DNA of 64,000 nucleotides from an uncultured Gammaproteobacteria bacterium (GTDB taxonomy: Bacteria; Pseudomonadota; Gammaproteobacteria; Pseudomonadales; Pseudohongiellaceae): positions 1-64,000 of the forward strand of contig CAJWVZ010000013.1 in NCBI GenBank assembly GCA_913048385.1. The letters run 5' to 3'. This document shows positions 28,734-41,852 of the stretch, piece after piece (position 1 is the stretch's first letter; each line of letters starts with the position of its first letter). The translations under genes and the position numbers were made by a program. A model generated the notes under the pieces. It searched no databases. It saw only the letters and a program-made list of their open reading frames with translations, and had not been told where the DNA came from.

Positions 28734-29073
28734 ACAAGAGCTTCCTGGTATACCTTCGAAACGATATTTTACGATAGGCGAAGTTTCATCCTTATGCTTA
28801 GTTAAGCCACATGTCTTGCGATATTGGGAGGCAGAGTTTCCGCAGCTTAAACCAGTAAAAAGAGCAGGCAATAGGCGTTATTATCAGTATGATGAAGTTC
28901 TTCTAGTTCGTCGAATAAAAAATCTGTTATATGAGCAAGGCTATACTATCGGGGGGGCCAGGCTGAAAATGGCCGAACGGAACAACTCTGAAACGAGAGG
29001 TCATCCTAATGCTAAAAGCAATCTCCTGGCGGATGTTGTAAAGGATTTAGATAGCATAATTAAAAGCTTATAA
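28714..29073 (+). CDS. MerR-family helix-turn-helix regulator
   Basis: This 119-residue protein has an N-terminal MerR winged helix ([20 protein letters not shown], then [20 protein letters not shown]) and a short C-terminal helix with no Cys ligands for metal. It matches the small MerR-like gene that follows ihfA and precedes tRNA-Pro in Pseudomonas. The function there is not known to me. Its start overlaps the 3' end of ihfA by about 20 bp, so it is probably co-translated. Confidence 0.88.
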   Translation: MLDLINKQELPGIPSKRYFTIGEVSSLCLVKPHVLRYWEAEFPQLKPVKRAGNRRYYQYDEVLLVRRIKNLLYEQGYTIGGARLKMAERNNSETRGHPNAKSNLLADVVKDLDSIIKSL

Positions 29074-29123
29074 CTTGCTTAGGAAGCTTCGGTTATATTT
29101 ACCCAGCGATAGTTTTTCGATTT

Positions 29124-29200
29124 CGGGGCGTAGCGCAGTCTGGTAGCGCACTACACTGGGGGTGTAGTGGTCGTCGGTTCAAATCCGGCCGCCCCGACCA
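29124..29200 (+). tRNA. tRNA-Pro (anticodon GGG)
   Basis: The 77-nt cloverleaf has acceptor CGGGGCG pairing with CGCCCCG, anticodon loop CTGGGGG within the CTACA/TGTAG stem, discriminator A and encoded CCA. Position after the merR-like gene is conserved in Pseudomonas. The following 263 bp up to smc hold no gene that I can support. Confidence 0.97.
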
Positions 29201-29463
29201 GCTGTATAGTAAAACTTTGAAACATTCTTGTCCTGATGGGCTTTCTTTTCTATGGGATGCGAAGCTGTTTCAGTGATTTTCTGACGAATTTGGATTTCCC
29301 TGGTATCTTCAATACTTTTTGGTGATTGCAATATTAAATAGTTAACAAAGCCATTAAGAATTTCAGCTCAGTCTATATTCTTACGTTGTCATTTCAGATA
29401 CACTTTCCTAGATCTGGTGGGAGTCTCTAAGCTCTTTTTATCTGTTTGATATAGTGTAATTTC

Positions 29464-32400
29464 ATGCGCCTTAAAAGTATTAAACTTGCTGGATTCAAGT
29501 CTTTCGTTGACCCAACATCGATTGAGTTCCCCTCTAACCTTTGCACGGTAGTCGGCCCGAACGGTTGCGGAAAATCTAACGTTATTGATGCAGTGCGTTG
29601 GGTTATGGGTGAAAGCTCCGCGAAAAACCTGCGTGGCGAAAGTATGACAGATGTCATTTTTAATGGATCTGGTGGTCGAAAGCCTGTTGGACAGGCAAGC
29701 GTTGAACTCATTTTTGATAATGAGGATCATAAGTTAGCTGGCGAATATGCAAATTTTTCTGAGGTTTCAATTAAGCGCAAGGTCGATCGTGATGCGCAGT
29801 CAACTTATTCGCTGAACGGAACTAAGGTGCGGCGCAAAGATATTACGGATGTGTTCCTTGGAACCGGGCTTGGAGCGCGCAGTTATTCGATTATCGAACA
29901 AGGAATGGTTTCAAACTTAATCGAGTCGAAGCCTGATGAGCTCAGAGTGTTTATTGAAGAGGCTGCGGGAATTTCTAAGTACAAAGAGAGGCGAAAAGAA
30001 ACTGAGTCTCGTATAAAGCGCACAAAAGATAATCTAGACAGGCTTACGGATATAAGGGAAGAGCTGGGCCGTCAATTATCGCATTTACAACGGCAATCGA
30101 TAGCTGCGGAGAAGTATGAGGACCTGAAAAAGAACGAAAGAAGCTTAAAAGCAAATCTAGATGCGTTGAATTGGGCGGAGCTTGATGAGCAAATAAAAGA
30201 GATCGAGGTGCTTGTCGGTGACGATGAGGTGATAATTGACGCGTCTATTGCTAGCCAGCTAGAAGTTGATGCTGAAATTGAAAATCGACTCGTGCAGGGC
30301 GCAACTTTGTCTGATTTGCTGGAAGAGATTCAGGCTAGGTTTTATAGCTTTGGCAATAATGTGGCGCGATTGGAACAATCAATAGAACATCATAAAGAAA
30401 AAACCCAGAAGGTTGAAGAAGACTTACTTGAGTCTAAAAACTCTTTTGCGCATACGCAAGAAGAGCTTGATGTCGATTTGCGACGCATTACCGCCCTTGA
30501 GCAAAGACTAACTGAAATTGATCCATCCCTTGAGGCGGCGCGGTTAGCAGAGCAATCATCGAGCGAGAGGTTACAAAAGGCAGAAGTGGTGCTCCAAGAT
30601 TGGCAAGAAAATTGGGAAAGATTTAATACAAGAGCTGAGGAGCCAAGGCAGATATCAGAAGTAGAGCAGGCGAGAATCTTGCAGCTTGAAAAGATTGTCC
30701 AAAGAGGCATCGAGCGTCGAAATCGGCTGCAAGACGAGATTGAGAAACTTAGAGGTGGCGATGATCAAGGGTCACCTCTTAAGCCAGAGTCCGAATTAGA
30801 TTTATTTGATGATTCGATTGATCAGATGCATGAAGTATTGAGAGGGTTTGGAAGCCAGATATCACAGTTTAGGATCGACTTAGAGACTAATGATGCCGCT
30901 ATTGATGAAGTGCGAAGCGCTTTGCAAGAGTCGAAGGGAGAACTTGCCTCGTTAGAGGCTCTGCAGCTGGCGTCAACGGGAAGAGATAGAGAAAATGTTA
31001 ATGTTTGGCTCGACGAAAAGGGTTTGGGTCACGCTTCAAGGGTTGCAGATAATCTCAAGATTCACGCGGGTTGGGAATATGCTGTTGAAGTCGTTTTAGG
31101 GAGTTCTCTGCAGGCCGTAGTTGTTGATAATCTTGATGAAATTTCTGTCTTATTAAAGAATTTTCCTGAAGGCGCAGCCGAGTTTATAGAAGAAAAAACT
31201 CAGAGAGAAAGTGTTGTGAGGCCTATTGAAGGTCTTGAGACAATGGCATCGGTAGTTGAAGGGAGTTTGGCCAACGGAGAAGCTCTACAAAACATATATT
31301 TAGCTAAGACCTTGGAAGAGGCGTTGACGTTAAGGAAAAAGTTGGAAAGATTTGAATCTGTAATCACCATGAACGGTGTCTGGATGGGGGTAGACTGGCT
31401 AAAGATCGTTGACCGAAATGGTAAGGAAACGGTCGTTGAGCGTCGAGAAAGAATAAAGTTATTAAACTCCGTGTTAGAAAAAGACGAGTTGAAACTTAAT
31501 AATCTCCTCGCAGATCAGGCTCAATTCGGGAAATTAATCGCAGGTGCAGAACTGAAGCGGGAAAACTTACAAATTGAAATTGCAGTTAAGACAAAAGAAT
31601 CAAGTCATTTACGCAGCGAATTAAGTGCGCAAAAAGCGAAGTTCGAAGAAGCTAAGTCTCGATTGGTCGATGCAGAATATGAGCTGGGAGATTTAGAAAA
31701 ACAAATTAAGTTGGAGCAGGAAAATATTGCAAGCTCAAGGTCTAAGCTGCAATTTGCGCTAGACGGGATGGAAGTGAATGTGACTGAAAGAGATGAGCTC
31801 GAGTCGAAAAGGACTGCTTTTCAGGGCATATTACAACTCGCTCGAGAGGAATCTAGAACGGATAAAGAGAAAGTGCATTCATTTGAGCTCAACAAACAGT
31901 CAGTTCATGCTCAGCTTAAAACAACGCGAAGCGCGATGGATAGGATGGCTTCACAAGTCCAACGAAGCGGGGAACGGATTTCGATATTAGAGAATCAACT
32001 GCAGAAAGCTGACGAACCACTGATAAGAATGCAAAGTGATCTTGAACAGTTTTTAGCACAAAGGCTAGAAGTTGAGAAAGAGCTGGCTGGAGCGAAGACA
32101 AAATTAGACGCGAATGAATACGAATTGCGAAGCTTAGAAAAGAAACGAAATGAAATTCAGCTGCGCGTAACCGAATTACGCGAGTCTTTAACGGAAAAAA
32201 AATTAAAAGGCGAAGGAGCCTCTGTAAAAAGAGAGGTATTTTTGGAGCGATTAGTTTCCCGAGATTTAGATATCCAAGATGTTTTAGCGTATATGCCGGA
32301 GGGAGTAACGGTTAGAGGCTTCGAAGAAGAGTTAGAGAGGTTAGAGGGAAAAATTCATCGATTGGGTCCAATTAATTTGGCGGCTATTGACGAATTCACT

Positions 32401-32976
32401 CAGAGGTCTGAGAGAAAGGTTTATCTCGACCAACAAAACGATGATTTGGAAAGGGCTTTATCAACGTTACAAAACGCAATAAAGAAAATAGATAAGGAAA
32501 CCCGAACGAGATTTAGAGATACATTTGAGGTTGTTAATAAAGGTTTGCAAGCTCTCTTTCCCAAGGTGTTTGGAGGAGGGCATGCTTATCTTGAGATGAC
32601 AGGGGAGGATTTGTTGGATACAGGGGTTGCCATAATGGCGCGACCGCCTGGAAAACGAAACAGTACGATCCATTTGCTGTCAGGTGGAGAAAAGGCTTTA
32701 ACTGCTATTGCATTAGTGTTTTCAATTTTTCAGTTGAACCCGTCCCCTTTTTGCATGCTTGATGAAGTAGATGCGCCTTTAGACGACGCCAACGTTGGAA
32801 GGTACGCAAATCTCGTGAAGGAGATGTCAAAAAGTGTGCAGTTTATTTTTATAACCCATAATAAAATAACTATGGAAATGGCGAATCAATTGTTGGGAGT
32901 TACAATGCACGAGCCAGGAGTTTCTCGCATCGTGACTGTAGATATAGAAGAGGCTGCAAAGTTGGCTGCGATTTAG
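29464..32976 (+). CDS. smc: Chromosome segregation ATPase SMC
   Basis: SMC is a 1170-residue condensin subunit with ATPase head, long coiled coils and hinge. Walker A GPNGCGKSN is at residues 31-39 and the signature motif LSGGEKAL near 1071. Walker B is FCMLDEVDAPLDD near 1096. The hinge lies about 510-660, with coiled coils rich in Glu, Lys and Leu on both sides. The N-terminal MRLKSIKLAGFKSFVDP is typical. The partners scpA and scpB are not in the window. zipA and ligA follow, the conserved Pseudomonas order. Confidence 0.97.
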   Translation: MRLKSIKLAGFKSFVDPTSIEFPSNLCTVVGPNGCGKSNVIDAVRWVMGESSAKNLRGESMTDVIFNGSGGRKPVGQASVELIFDNEDHKLAGEYANFSEVSIKRKVDRDAQSTYSLNGTKVRRKDITDVFLGTGLGARSYSIIEQGMVSNLIESKPDELRVFIEEAAGISKYKERRKETESRIKRTKDNLDRLTDIREELGRQLSHLQRQSIAAEKYEDLKKNERSLKANLDALNWAELDEQIKEIEVLVGDDEVIIDASIASQLEVDAEIENRLVQGATLSDLLEEIQARFYSFGNNVARLEQSIEHHKEKTQKVEEDLLESKNSFAHTQEELDVDLRRITALEQRLTEIDPSLEAARLAEQSSSERLQKAEVVLQDWQENWERFNTRAEEPRQISEVEQARILQLEKIVQRGIERRNRLQDEIEKLRGGDDQGSPLKPESELDLFDDSIDQMHEVLRGFGSQISQFRIDLETNDAAIDEVRSALQESKGELASLEALQLASTGRDRENVNVWLDEKGLGHASRVADNLKIHAGWEYAVEVVLGSSLQAVVVDNLDEISVLLKNFPEGAAEFIEEKTQRESVVRPIEGLETMASVVEGSLANGEALQNIYLAKTLEEALTLRKKLERFESVITMNGVWMGVDWLKIVDRNGKETVVERRERIKLLNSVLEKDELKLNNLLADQAQFGKLIAGAELKRENLQIEIAVKTKESSHLRSELSAQKAKFEEAKSRLVDAEYELGDLEKQIKLEQENIASSRSKLQFALDGMEVNVTERDELESKRTAFQGILQLAREESRTDKEKVHSFELNKQSVHAQLKTTRSAMDRMASQVQRSGERISILENQLQKADEPLIRMQSDLEQFLAQRLEVEKELAGAKTKLDANEYELRSLEKKRNEIQLRVTELRESLTEKKLKGEGASVKREVFLERLVSRDLDIQDVLAYMPEGVTVRGFEEELERLEGKIHRLGPINLAAIDEFTQRSERKVYLDQQNDDLERALSTLQNAIKKIDKETRTRFRDTFEVVNKGLQALFPKVFGGGHAYLEMTGEDLLDTGVAIMARPPGKRNSTIHLLSGGEKALTAIALVFSIFQLNPSPFCMLDEVDAPLDDANVGRYANLVKEMSKSVQFIFITHNKITMEMANQLLGVTMHEPGVSRIVTVDIEEAAKLAAI

Positions 32977-33099
32977 GTTTTGTTGATCATTTAAGTGTTT
33001 AATCGTTTGACTATCCGTGTATTTTTTTTGCTAAAGAAGATGCTCTCGCAGGCTGATAACAGTTAAGTTATCGAATAAAAAAAGGCTTGAAATTGCCAG

Positions 33100-36469
<3,370 letters not shown>

Positions 36470-36471
36470 TT

Positions 36472-37251
36472 ATGTCATGGTGGGGAAGGGTAGTAGGTGG
36501 AACTTTTGGATTCATGTTAGGTGGTCCATTAGGGGCTCTTATGGGTGCCAGCTTGGGAAATTATTTTGACAGTGGTCTCAATAATTTAGGTCAATCCAAC
36601 GGTTTGAGCCGGGGCGAACCGGAGCGTGTGCAGCTGGCGTTTTTTACTACTACCTTTGCTTTGATTGGCTATGTTGCAAAGGCTGATGGTCGGGTAACTA
36701 AAGATGAAATTAGCTTGGCGGAGCGGGTTATGGATCAGATGCGACTGTCTTCGCAACAACGTAGAGCCGCTATTGATCTCTTTCATCTAGGCAAAGCTGA
36801 TGAATTTGAGGCTGACGAAGTTATTGCTCAATTTCGAATGGAGGTTGGGCGGCGCAGAAATCTTATAAGGATGCTAGTTAATATATTATCGTCGACTGCC
36901 TATGCCGATGGGAATTTTGATCCAAGAGAATTATCGAGGTTAGAAGAAATCTGTGGATTACTTGGAGTCAATAAAGGTGAGTTAAATGAGTTGCTTGAGC
37001 AGATTGCTGCTCAAAGCGGATTTGATAGCCCTGAAGATTCTAAAGGAAAGTTAAATGCGGCGTTTGCACTATTAGGCTTGCCGCTTAATGCTCATTTTTC
37101 TGAAGTCAAAAGAGCTTATCGTCGGCTTATGAATCAAAATCATCCGGATAAACTGGTAGCCAAAGGGCTTCCTGAAGAAATGATTGAACTAGCCACAGCT
37201 AAAACTCGAGATATTAAGGCTGCATATGAATTGATAAAGGCGCAAGTATAA
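36472..37251 (+). CDS. djlA: DjlA-type membrane-anchored J-domain co-chaperone
   Basis: This 259-residue protein has a glycine-rich N-terminal membrane segment (GFMLGGPLGALMGASLG, about 13-29) and a TerB-like helical domain (about 50-165). A C-terminal J domain (about 190-259) has the HPD motif in QNHPDKL near residue 223. DjlA stimulates DnaK at the inner membrane. The arrangement and length match DjlA. It follows ligA with almost no gap and ends in a convergent region with the M16 peptidase gene. Confidence 0.9.
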   Translation: MSWWGRVVGGTFGFMLGGPLGALMGASLGNYFDSGLNNLGQSNGLSRGEPERVQLAFFTTTFALIGYVAKADGRVTKDEISLAERVMDQMRLSSQQRRAAIDLFHLGKADEFEADEVIAQFRMEVGRRRNLIRMLVNILSSTAYADGNFDPRELSRLEEICGLLGVNKGELNELLEQIAAQSGFDSPEDSKGKLNAAFALLGLPLNAHFSEVKRAYRRLMNQNHPDKLVAKGLPEEMIELATAKTRDIKAAYELIKAQV

Positions 37252-37305
37252 CGAATTTAAAAATAAATTTGGTTATTTTGCTGCAGTTGGTACAGGGAAT
37301 TTGAC

Positions 37306-37334
37306 AAAAAAAACCCGAATTATTAATTCGGGTT
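37306..37334 (-). terminator. Rho-independent terminator for the M16 peptidase transcript
   Basis: AACCCGAATTA at 37312-37322 pairs with TAATTCGGGTT at 37324-37334. On the minus strand the hairpin is followed by eight U residues (complement of the A run at 37306-37313), so it terminates the leftward peptidase transcript. On the plus strand no U run follows. A second hairpin (37361-37392) and a 12-bp palindrome AAGAACGTTCTT (37335-37346) lie alongside. Confidence 0.8.
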
Positions 37335-37465
37335 AAGAACGTTCTTCAAGGGAGAGAGTCGAAGCCCTTTTAAAAATTTATTAAAAGGCTTCAACACCAA
37401 CTTAGACAAACAATAAAGCAAAAAGTTTCATGAATAGGTATCTTTTTTTGATAAGCAGGTCTTGA

Positions 37466-40432
37466 TTACATTTTCTCAACTTCAAATCCACTTTTTGACA
37501 TATGCCTTACTGATTCCCAACTTCCTATAACTCCTGTGCTGTGGGTTGTCTGGTAGAGGTACTGCTCAGTCACACGTTTCAAATCGTTTAACGTCGTTGC
37601 TAAGACGCGTTCGCGAAACAGAATACGATGCTCTAATTTTCTTCCAAACAGCATGTTGTAAAAAGTCTGTGTTGCTTCTCCTGCAGGCGAGCCAGGTTTG
37701 TCCATTGCTGCAATCACACCGATTATTGCCTCTTCCAAGGAACTATTAGAATGAGTTCCGTTCAACATCCATTTTATGGACATATCAAAGTCAGTGAGAG
37801 TTTCCTCTAAACGGGGGTCTCGATATGAGTAAAAACGAAATGAAGCCGATGAAGGGTCTTGGGTAGCTCCCCCGCCATACGCGCCTCCTTGCTCTCTTAC
37901 GGACTTATGGAGAAATCCATTTCGAATATAGCCGGCAAGTACCTGCAGGATTGGATAATCTGCGTGATCAGCTCCAACACTGCAGAAGGCTTTCGCACAA
38001 TAATTTACCGGGCTATTGGTTACCCAAGCTTGAGAAACATGTTCCCGAGTTAAACCCAGACTAAATGAGCTAGCGCGAGTCGCCGTTTCATCATTCCAAA
38101 GGTCTTTCAACGGATTCGCTAATTCGTTCTCAAAATGAGGTTCTGCTATTAGTAAAATTTGTTTATCGTTGAGAAGTATTGATTGATGTATTGCATTAAA
38201 AGTTTCAAGTATCTCGCTGTAATCATTTGTCCGAATCAAATCGTCTCTTAGATGTCTGAGCCTTCGTATCCCCTCCATTCCGCTAGAGTCGTGGTGGAAG
38301 GCAGCTGTGGGGCTTATTTTGCTTGCAGCTACGCTCATAGCAAGACTATGCCCTTGCCCAGTGATACTGTTTTCTTTTCGCAACAGAATTTGGTCGATAA
38401 GATCTTTTATTCTCTGGGTTTCTTCAAAGCGCACGTTTTGTATTGTTGAATGAAGTAATTTTGAAACGCTTGCATGATTTGCATTGAGATATTTAGATGA
38501 AAACGTAAGTGCACTTGCAATTTCTTGAATGTCATCATATTTGGCTCTAATACTGGCGTGACAATTAATGCCACCACTTATTTGCGCTTGTAACTCTTGC
38601 GTGGCTTTATAGCTTAAGTCGTTTATTCCTAATTCGGTGATACAGCTCGTGAAAAGAGGTAATAGGTTTTTTTGTTCTTCACTTAGGTGAGGGAGGCTAT
38701 AAACTATGTGTTGATAAGCTATTCCATTAGTCGGGCTTGGATAATAACTCATCTTTATTTTGTTGTTTTTAGCGTCTAGGCTCTTTACCCTGGGTTCTGA
38801 GATCGTTTTTGGTATATCGTCAAGCCCAACTTTTGGCAGGATAGATGCGTCGTCCTCATGGTTTTGACGTTCCAAAAGTTTTGCGGCGGCTTCTATAATC
38901 TCTTCTTTTTCTTCTTGGCTCAAACTAGCTTTAATCGTTGCTAATTTATTCTTTTCTTCAGCTTCTTTTTGGCCAGCAAGTTCCGTATCAGGTTGCAAGC
39001 TTAGCGTGACTCTGTGCGGATTTTTGATAAATAAATTTTTGATGAGGTTGGTTATAAACAATGGATCCTGAATATCCTGTTGCAATTGCGTAAGGGCTTG
39101 ATCGACGTTGAGTAAGTTTATCGGGTCTCCATGGTGTATCGCCCCTGTAAGCGCAGAAAGAATCAATTGCAAGCCATAAGGGTAGCTATCGCCCGTAATT
39201 TCCCTTTGGCTGAGTTCTAATTGATGTATTGCAGCCTCAATAGTTTTTCGATCGATTCCGAGCTTTGCTATTTTGGAGAGTGATTGAAGAATGAAACTCT
39301 CAACGTTTTCTAAATCATTACTATCACACCCTTCGAAACCCAGTATAAATGTCATTTCACGGTTCGAGTTCTCAAGCCCACAAATTGGCGATGGCGCACT
39401 CCCTAATTCTGAGGTTTCAAGGGCCTCAAGCATTGGACTAGAGCTGTTATCTAGTAAAATAATACTGAGTAGTTCGGCTTGAAAAAGTTCCGTAAGATTA
39501 GTGCTGCTCCCCAGCAACCAACCAATGACGATATGCGTTTGTTTTTTTTCATCCTTGTCGGCTGCATAGAACTCCGTGACCCTTTTCGGTTTTAAATATC
39601 TAAGTTCATCTTTTTGTTCTAAGCTTATATTGCGGGACTTAAAGCGAGACAGGGCATTGTCCTCGAATTCCGTCTGATGTTCATAGGCCGAAATGTTTCC
39701 AAAAGTCATAAAAACCGCATTGCTCGGATGATAATGCCTTCTATAGAAAGACTTTAATTGTTCGTATGTTAACTTTGGTATATCACTTGGTTCGCCCCCA
39801 CTGTTAAAGTGATAGGTCGTAGTTGGAAATAAATGTGTGGTAATGGACTGCCATAAAACGTTTGTCGCTGAACTCATAGCGCCTTTCATTTCATTAAAAA
39901 CGACGCCTTTGTATTGAAGGTTCGAGTCGCTATTACTTGCCTCTTCAAACTCTAATCTATGTCCTTCTTGTAAAAAATCAAGGTGATGCAAGCGAGCAAA
40001 AAAAGTCGCATCGAGGTAGACATTGAGAAGATTATTAAAGTCCTTCTTGTTTTTACTGGCAAAAGGATATGCCGTCCAATCACTACTTGTCATAGCATTC
40101 ATGAAAGTATTAAGCGAGCGTCTTATCATCATAAAAAAAGGATCCCTAACTGGATACTTGTCGCTTCCGCATAAAGCTGTGTGTTCTAAGATATGTGCGA
40201 CACCAGTTGAGTCCATCGGCATGGTTCTGAAAGCAACGAGGAATACATTTTCGTCTTGTTCGCTGGCCAGATGGTAGTGCAGAGCTCCTGTCGTTTTGTG
40301 CTGATATTCTTCTATCGTTATGTTGAGAGATTCAATTGACTCACTGCGCTTTTTTTCAAAACAGGGATGAATTAAAGTCTGAGGTATATCAGGTATCGCT
40401 GGGGTGGGTATTTCTGAAACTTGTTCGCTCAT
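37466..40432 (-). CDS. Large insulinase-family (M16C) metallopeptidase, PreP-like
   Basis: This 988-residue protein belongs to the M16 pitrilysin family, presequence-protease branch, with four homologous domains in one chain. The inverted zinc motif HILEH is at residues 80-84. The third ligand is probably the Glu in FNEMKGAMSS near 183. The C-terminal half has the SVREQGGAYGGGA substrate-binding signature. There is no signal peptide, so it is probably cytosolic and degrades peptides. It is leftward, downstream of the YlqF-like gene by 40 bp, and ends at a terminator in the convergent region with djlA. Confidence 0.9.
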   Translation of the reverse strand: MSEQVSEIPTPAIPDIPQTLIHPCFEKKRSESIESLNITIEEYQHKTTGALHYHLASEQDENVFLVAFRTMPMDSTGVAHILEHTALCGSDKYPVRDPFFMMIRRSLNTFMNAMTSSDWTAYPFASKNKKDFNNLLNVYLDATFFARLHHLDFLQEGHRLEFEEASNSDSNLQYKGVVFNEMKGAMSSATNVLWQSITTHLFPTTTYHFNSGGEPSDIPKLTYEQLKSFYRRHYHPSNAVFMTFGNISAYEHQTEFEDNALSRFKSRNISLEQKDELRYLKPKRVTEFYAADKDEKKQTHIVIGWLLGSSTNLTELFQAELLSIILLDNSSSPMLEALETSELGSAPSPICGLENSNREMTFILGFEGCDSNDLENVESFILQSLSKIAKLGIDRKTIEAAIHQLELSQREITGDSYPYGLQLILSALTGAIHHGDPINLLNVDQALTQLQQDIQDPLFITNLIKNLFIKNPHRVTLSLQPDTELAGQKEAEEKNKLATIKASLSQEEKEEIIEAAAKLLERQNHEDDASILPKVGLDDIPKTISEPRVKSLDAKNNKIKMSYYPSPTNGIAYQHIVYSLPHLSEEQKNLLPLFTSCITELGINDLSYKATQELQAQISGGINCHASIRAKYDDIQEIASALTFSSKYLNANHASVSKLLHSTIQNVRFEETQRIKDLIDQILLRKENSITGQGHSLAMSVAASKISPTAAFHHDSSGMEGIRRLRHLRDDLIRTNDYSEILETFNAIHQSILLNDKQILLIAEPHFENELANPLKDLWNDETATRASSFSLGLTREHVSQAWVTNSPVNYCAKAFCSVGADHADYPILQVLAGYIRNGFLHKSVREQGGAYGGGATQDPSSASFRFYSYRDPRLEETLTDFDMSIKWMLNGTHSNSSLEEAIIGVIAAMDKPGSPAGEATQTFYNMLFGRKLEHRILFRERVLATTLNDLKRVTEQYLYQTTHSTGVIGSWESVRHMSKSGFEVEKM

Positions 40433-40471
40433 ACGTAGTCTCTTCTAGCATTGGTCAATTGTTAAGGTAGG

Positions 40472-41323
40472 TCAGTAGTCTGTTCGAAGGGGCGGTCTCT
40501 CTAAACTGAAGCGTCCGAGTTTACCTGTTCGAAAGTCATTTAGCAGTATTTCAGCAGTTTTATTCCAATCTATTTTACCACCGTTTGTTATTGATCCTCG
40601 ATAGTTTGCAATCTCTGAAAGAATAATTTCTGCTTCATTCTTGGATTTAACTATCTTATATCGATCAAAAAGACGTTGCTGATAATGCTTGCTTAAGTAT
40701 TCGGCTAAAAAAAATGCGATGTCTGCAGCATCAATTGCTGTATTGCGAATTGTTCCCATTGCAGCTAAGAGGTAAGCTGCATGCTGATCAGTAAGTTTGG
40801 GCCACAAAAGGCCTGGTGTATCTATGAGGATCCACGAATCGCTGAGGCGAACCCGCTGCTGGCCTAGAGTGACAGCAGGTTCGTTTCCAGTTTTTGCAAG
40901 CTTTCTTTCGCAAATCTGGTTGAGTAAAGTCGACTTTCCGACGTTCGGAATTCCTCCTATGACGATCTGATTTTTTCTTTGAGAAAATTGAATTTGATCA
41001 GCTTTTCTAACTAAGTCGGATGCTTTTGCTATGAGTGTTCTCGCTGAGATTGGGTTTTGTTGGGTGTTAGAAAGACAAATGGAGTTATCCTGTTGGTCAA
41101 AATAAGCTTGCCATTGCTGAGTGATTTCAGTCTGAGCCAGATCCGATTTATTTAGAATCCTTATTCTTGGCAGTTCGGGGCGCATCGAAGCAATTCTTGG
41201 ATTAGTGCTCGCGAATGGTGCGCGTGCGTCTAACACCTCAATAATTACATGGGTCTTAAGTAATGCATTATCCAGCTCTTTACTGGCTTTGTGCATGTGT
41301 CCGGGAAACCATCCAATTGTCAT
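40472..41323 (-). CDS. ylqF: YlqF/RbgA-family circularly permuted GTPase
   Basis: The 283-residue product is a ribosome-assembly GTPase with permuted G motifs. G4 NKSD is at 58-61, G1 GIPNVGKS at 124-131 and G3 DTPG at 168-171. The opening MTIGWFPGHMHKA is the family N-terminus, so the start is placed at 41323; an in-frame start at 41410 would add 29 unsupported residues. The G2 region reads NEPAVT where most members have NxPGVT. It is probably co-transcribed with the M16 peptidase. bolA is divergent upstream. Confidence 0.9.
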   Translation of the reverse strand: MTIGWFPGHMHKASKELDNALLKTHVIIEVLDARAPFASTNPRIASMRPELPRIRILNKSDLAQTEITQQWQAYFDQQDNSICLSNTQQNPISARTLIAKASDLVRKADQIQFSQRKNQIVIGGIPNVGKSTLLNQICERKLAKTGNEPAVTLGQQRVRLSDSWILIDTPGLLWPKLTDQHAAYLLAAMGTIRNTAIDAADIAFFLAEYLSKHYQQRLFDRYKIVKSKNEAEIILSEIANYRGSITNGGKIDWNKTAEILLNDFRTGKLGRFSLERPPLRTDY

Positions 41324-41511
41324 GCTGAGGATCTTAGTCTGCTTAAAGAGCCATTTTAACTGGGGTGAACTAGAAAGACTACTGATACGTCGTACTCTTC
41401 TTATTAACAACAGATCAAGTTTTCTGTAACATTAAGCCTTCAGGATTCAAGATGCATCATTGAACAGTTCGGGTTTGAGTATGTTCTAATTGTTGCTTAG
41501 GGGTTGTGGTA

Positions 41512-41817
41512 ATGTCGCTTCAAGAAATTATCAATAAAAAAATTCTGAAAGAGTTTTGCCCAAAGCATCTTACCATTCTAAACGAGAGTCATTTACACGG
41601 CGGTTTGAGTCAAGAGTCACATTTCAAAATCACTGTTGTGAGCGAGATTTTTTCAGGGGTCACGCGGGTAAAGCGTCATCAAAAAGTATATAAGTCTCTC
41701 GAAATTGAGTTAAGCTCGGGCATTCATGCACTGGCTCTCCATCTATATTCGCCTGACGAGTTTGCGGCTACTTTAATAGTTCCTAATTCGCCAGATTGTA
41801 GAGGGGGGTCAAGGTGA
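41512..41817 (+). CDS. bolA: BolA-family protein
   Basis: This protein of about 101 residues matches BolA. Conserved features are LNESHLHGGLSQESHFKITVVS, with the invariant His of the SHFK signature (read here in two halves), the RHQKVYKSL helix, and the HALALHLYSPDEF C-terminal part. BolA proteins bind [2Fe-2S] clusters with monothiol glutaredoxins. The ATG at 41512 has AGGGG at 41499-41503; the GTG at 41506 is a less likely start. It is divergent from ylqF. Confidence 0.9.
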   Translation: MSLQEIINKKILKEFCPKHLTILNESHLHGGLSQESHFKITVVSEIFSGVTRVKRHQKVYKSLEIELSSGIHALALHLYSPDEFAATLIVPNSPDCRGGSR

Positions 41818-41852
41818 GGTGAATAACTTGATCAGTATCGGCAGAATCATTC

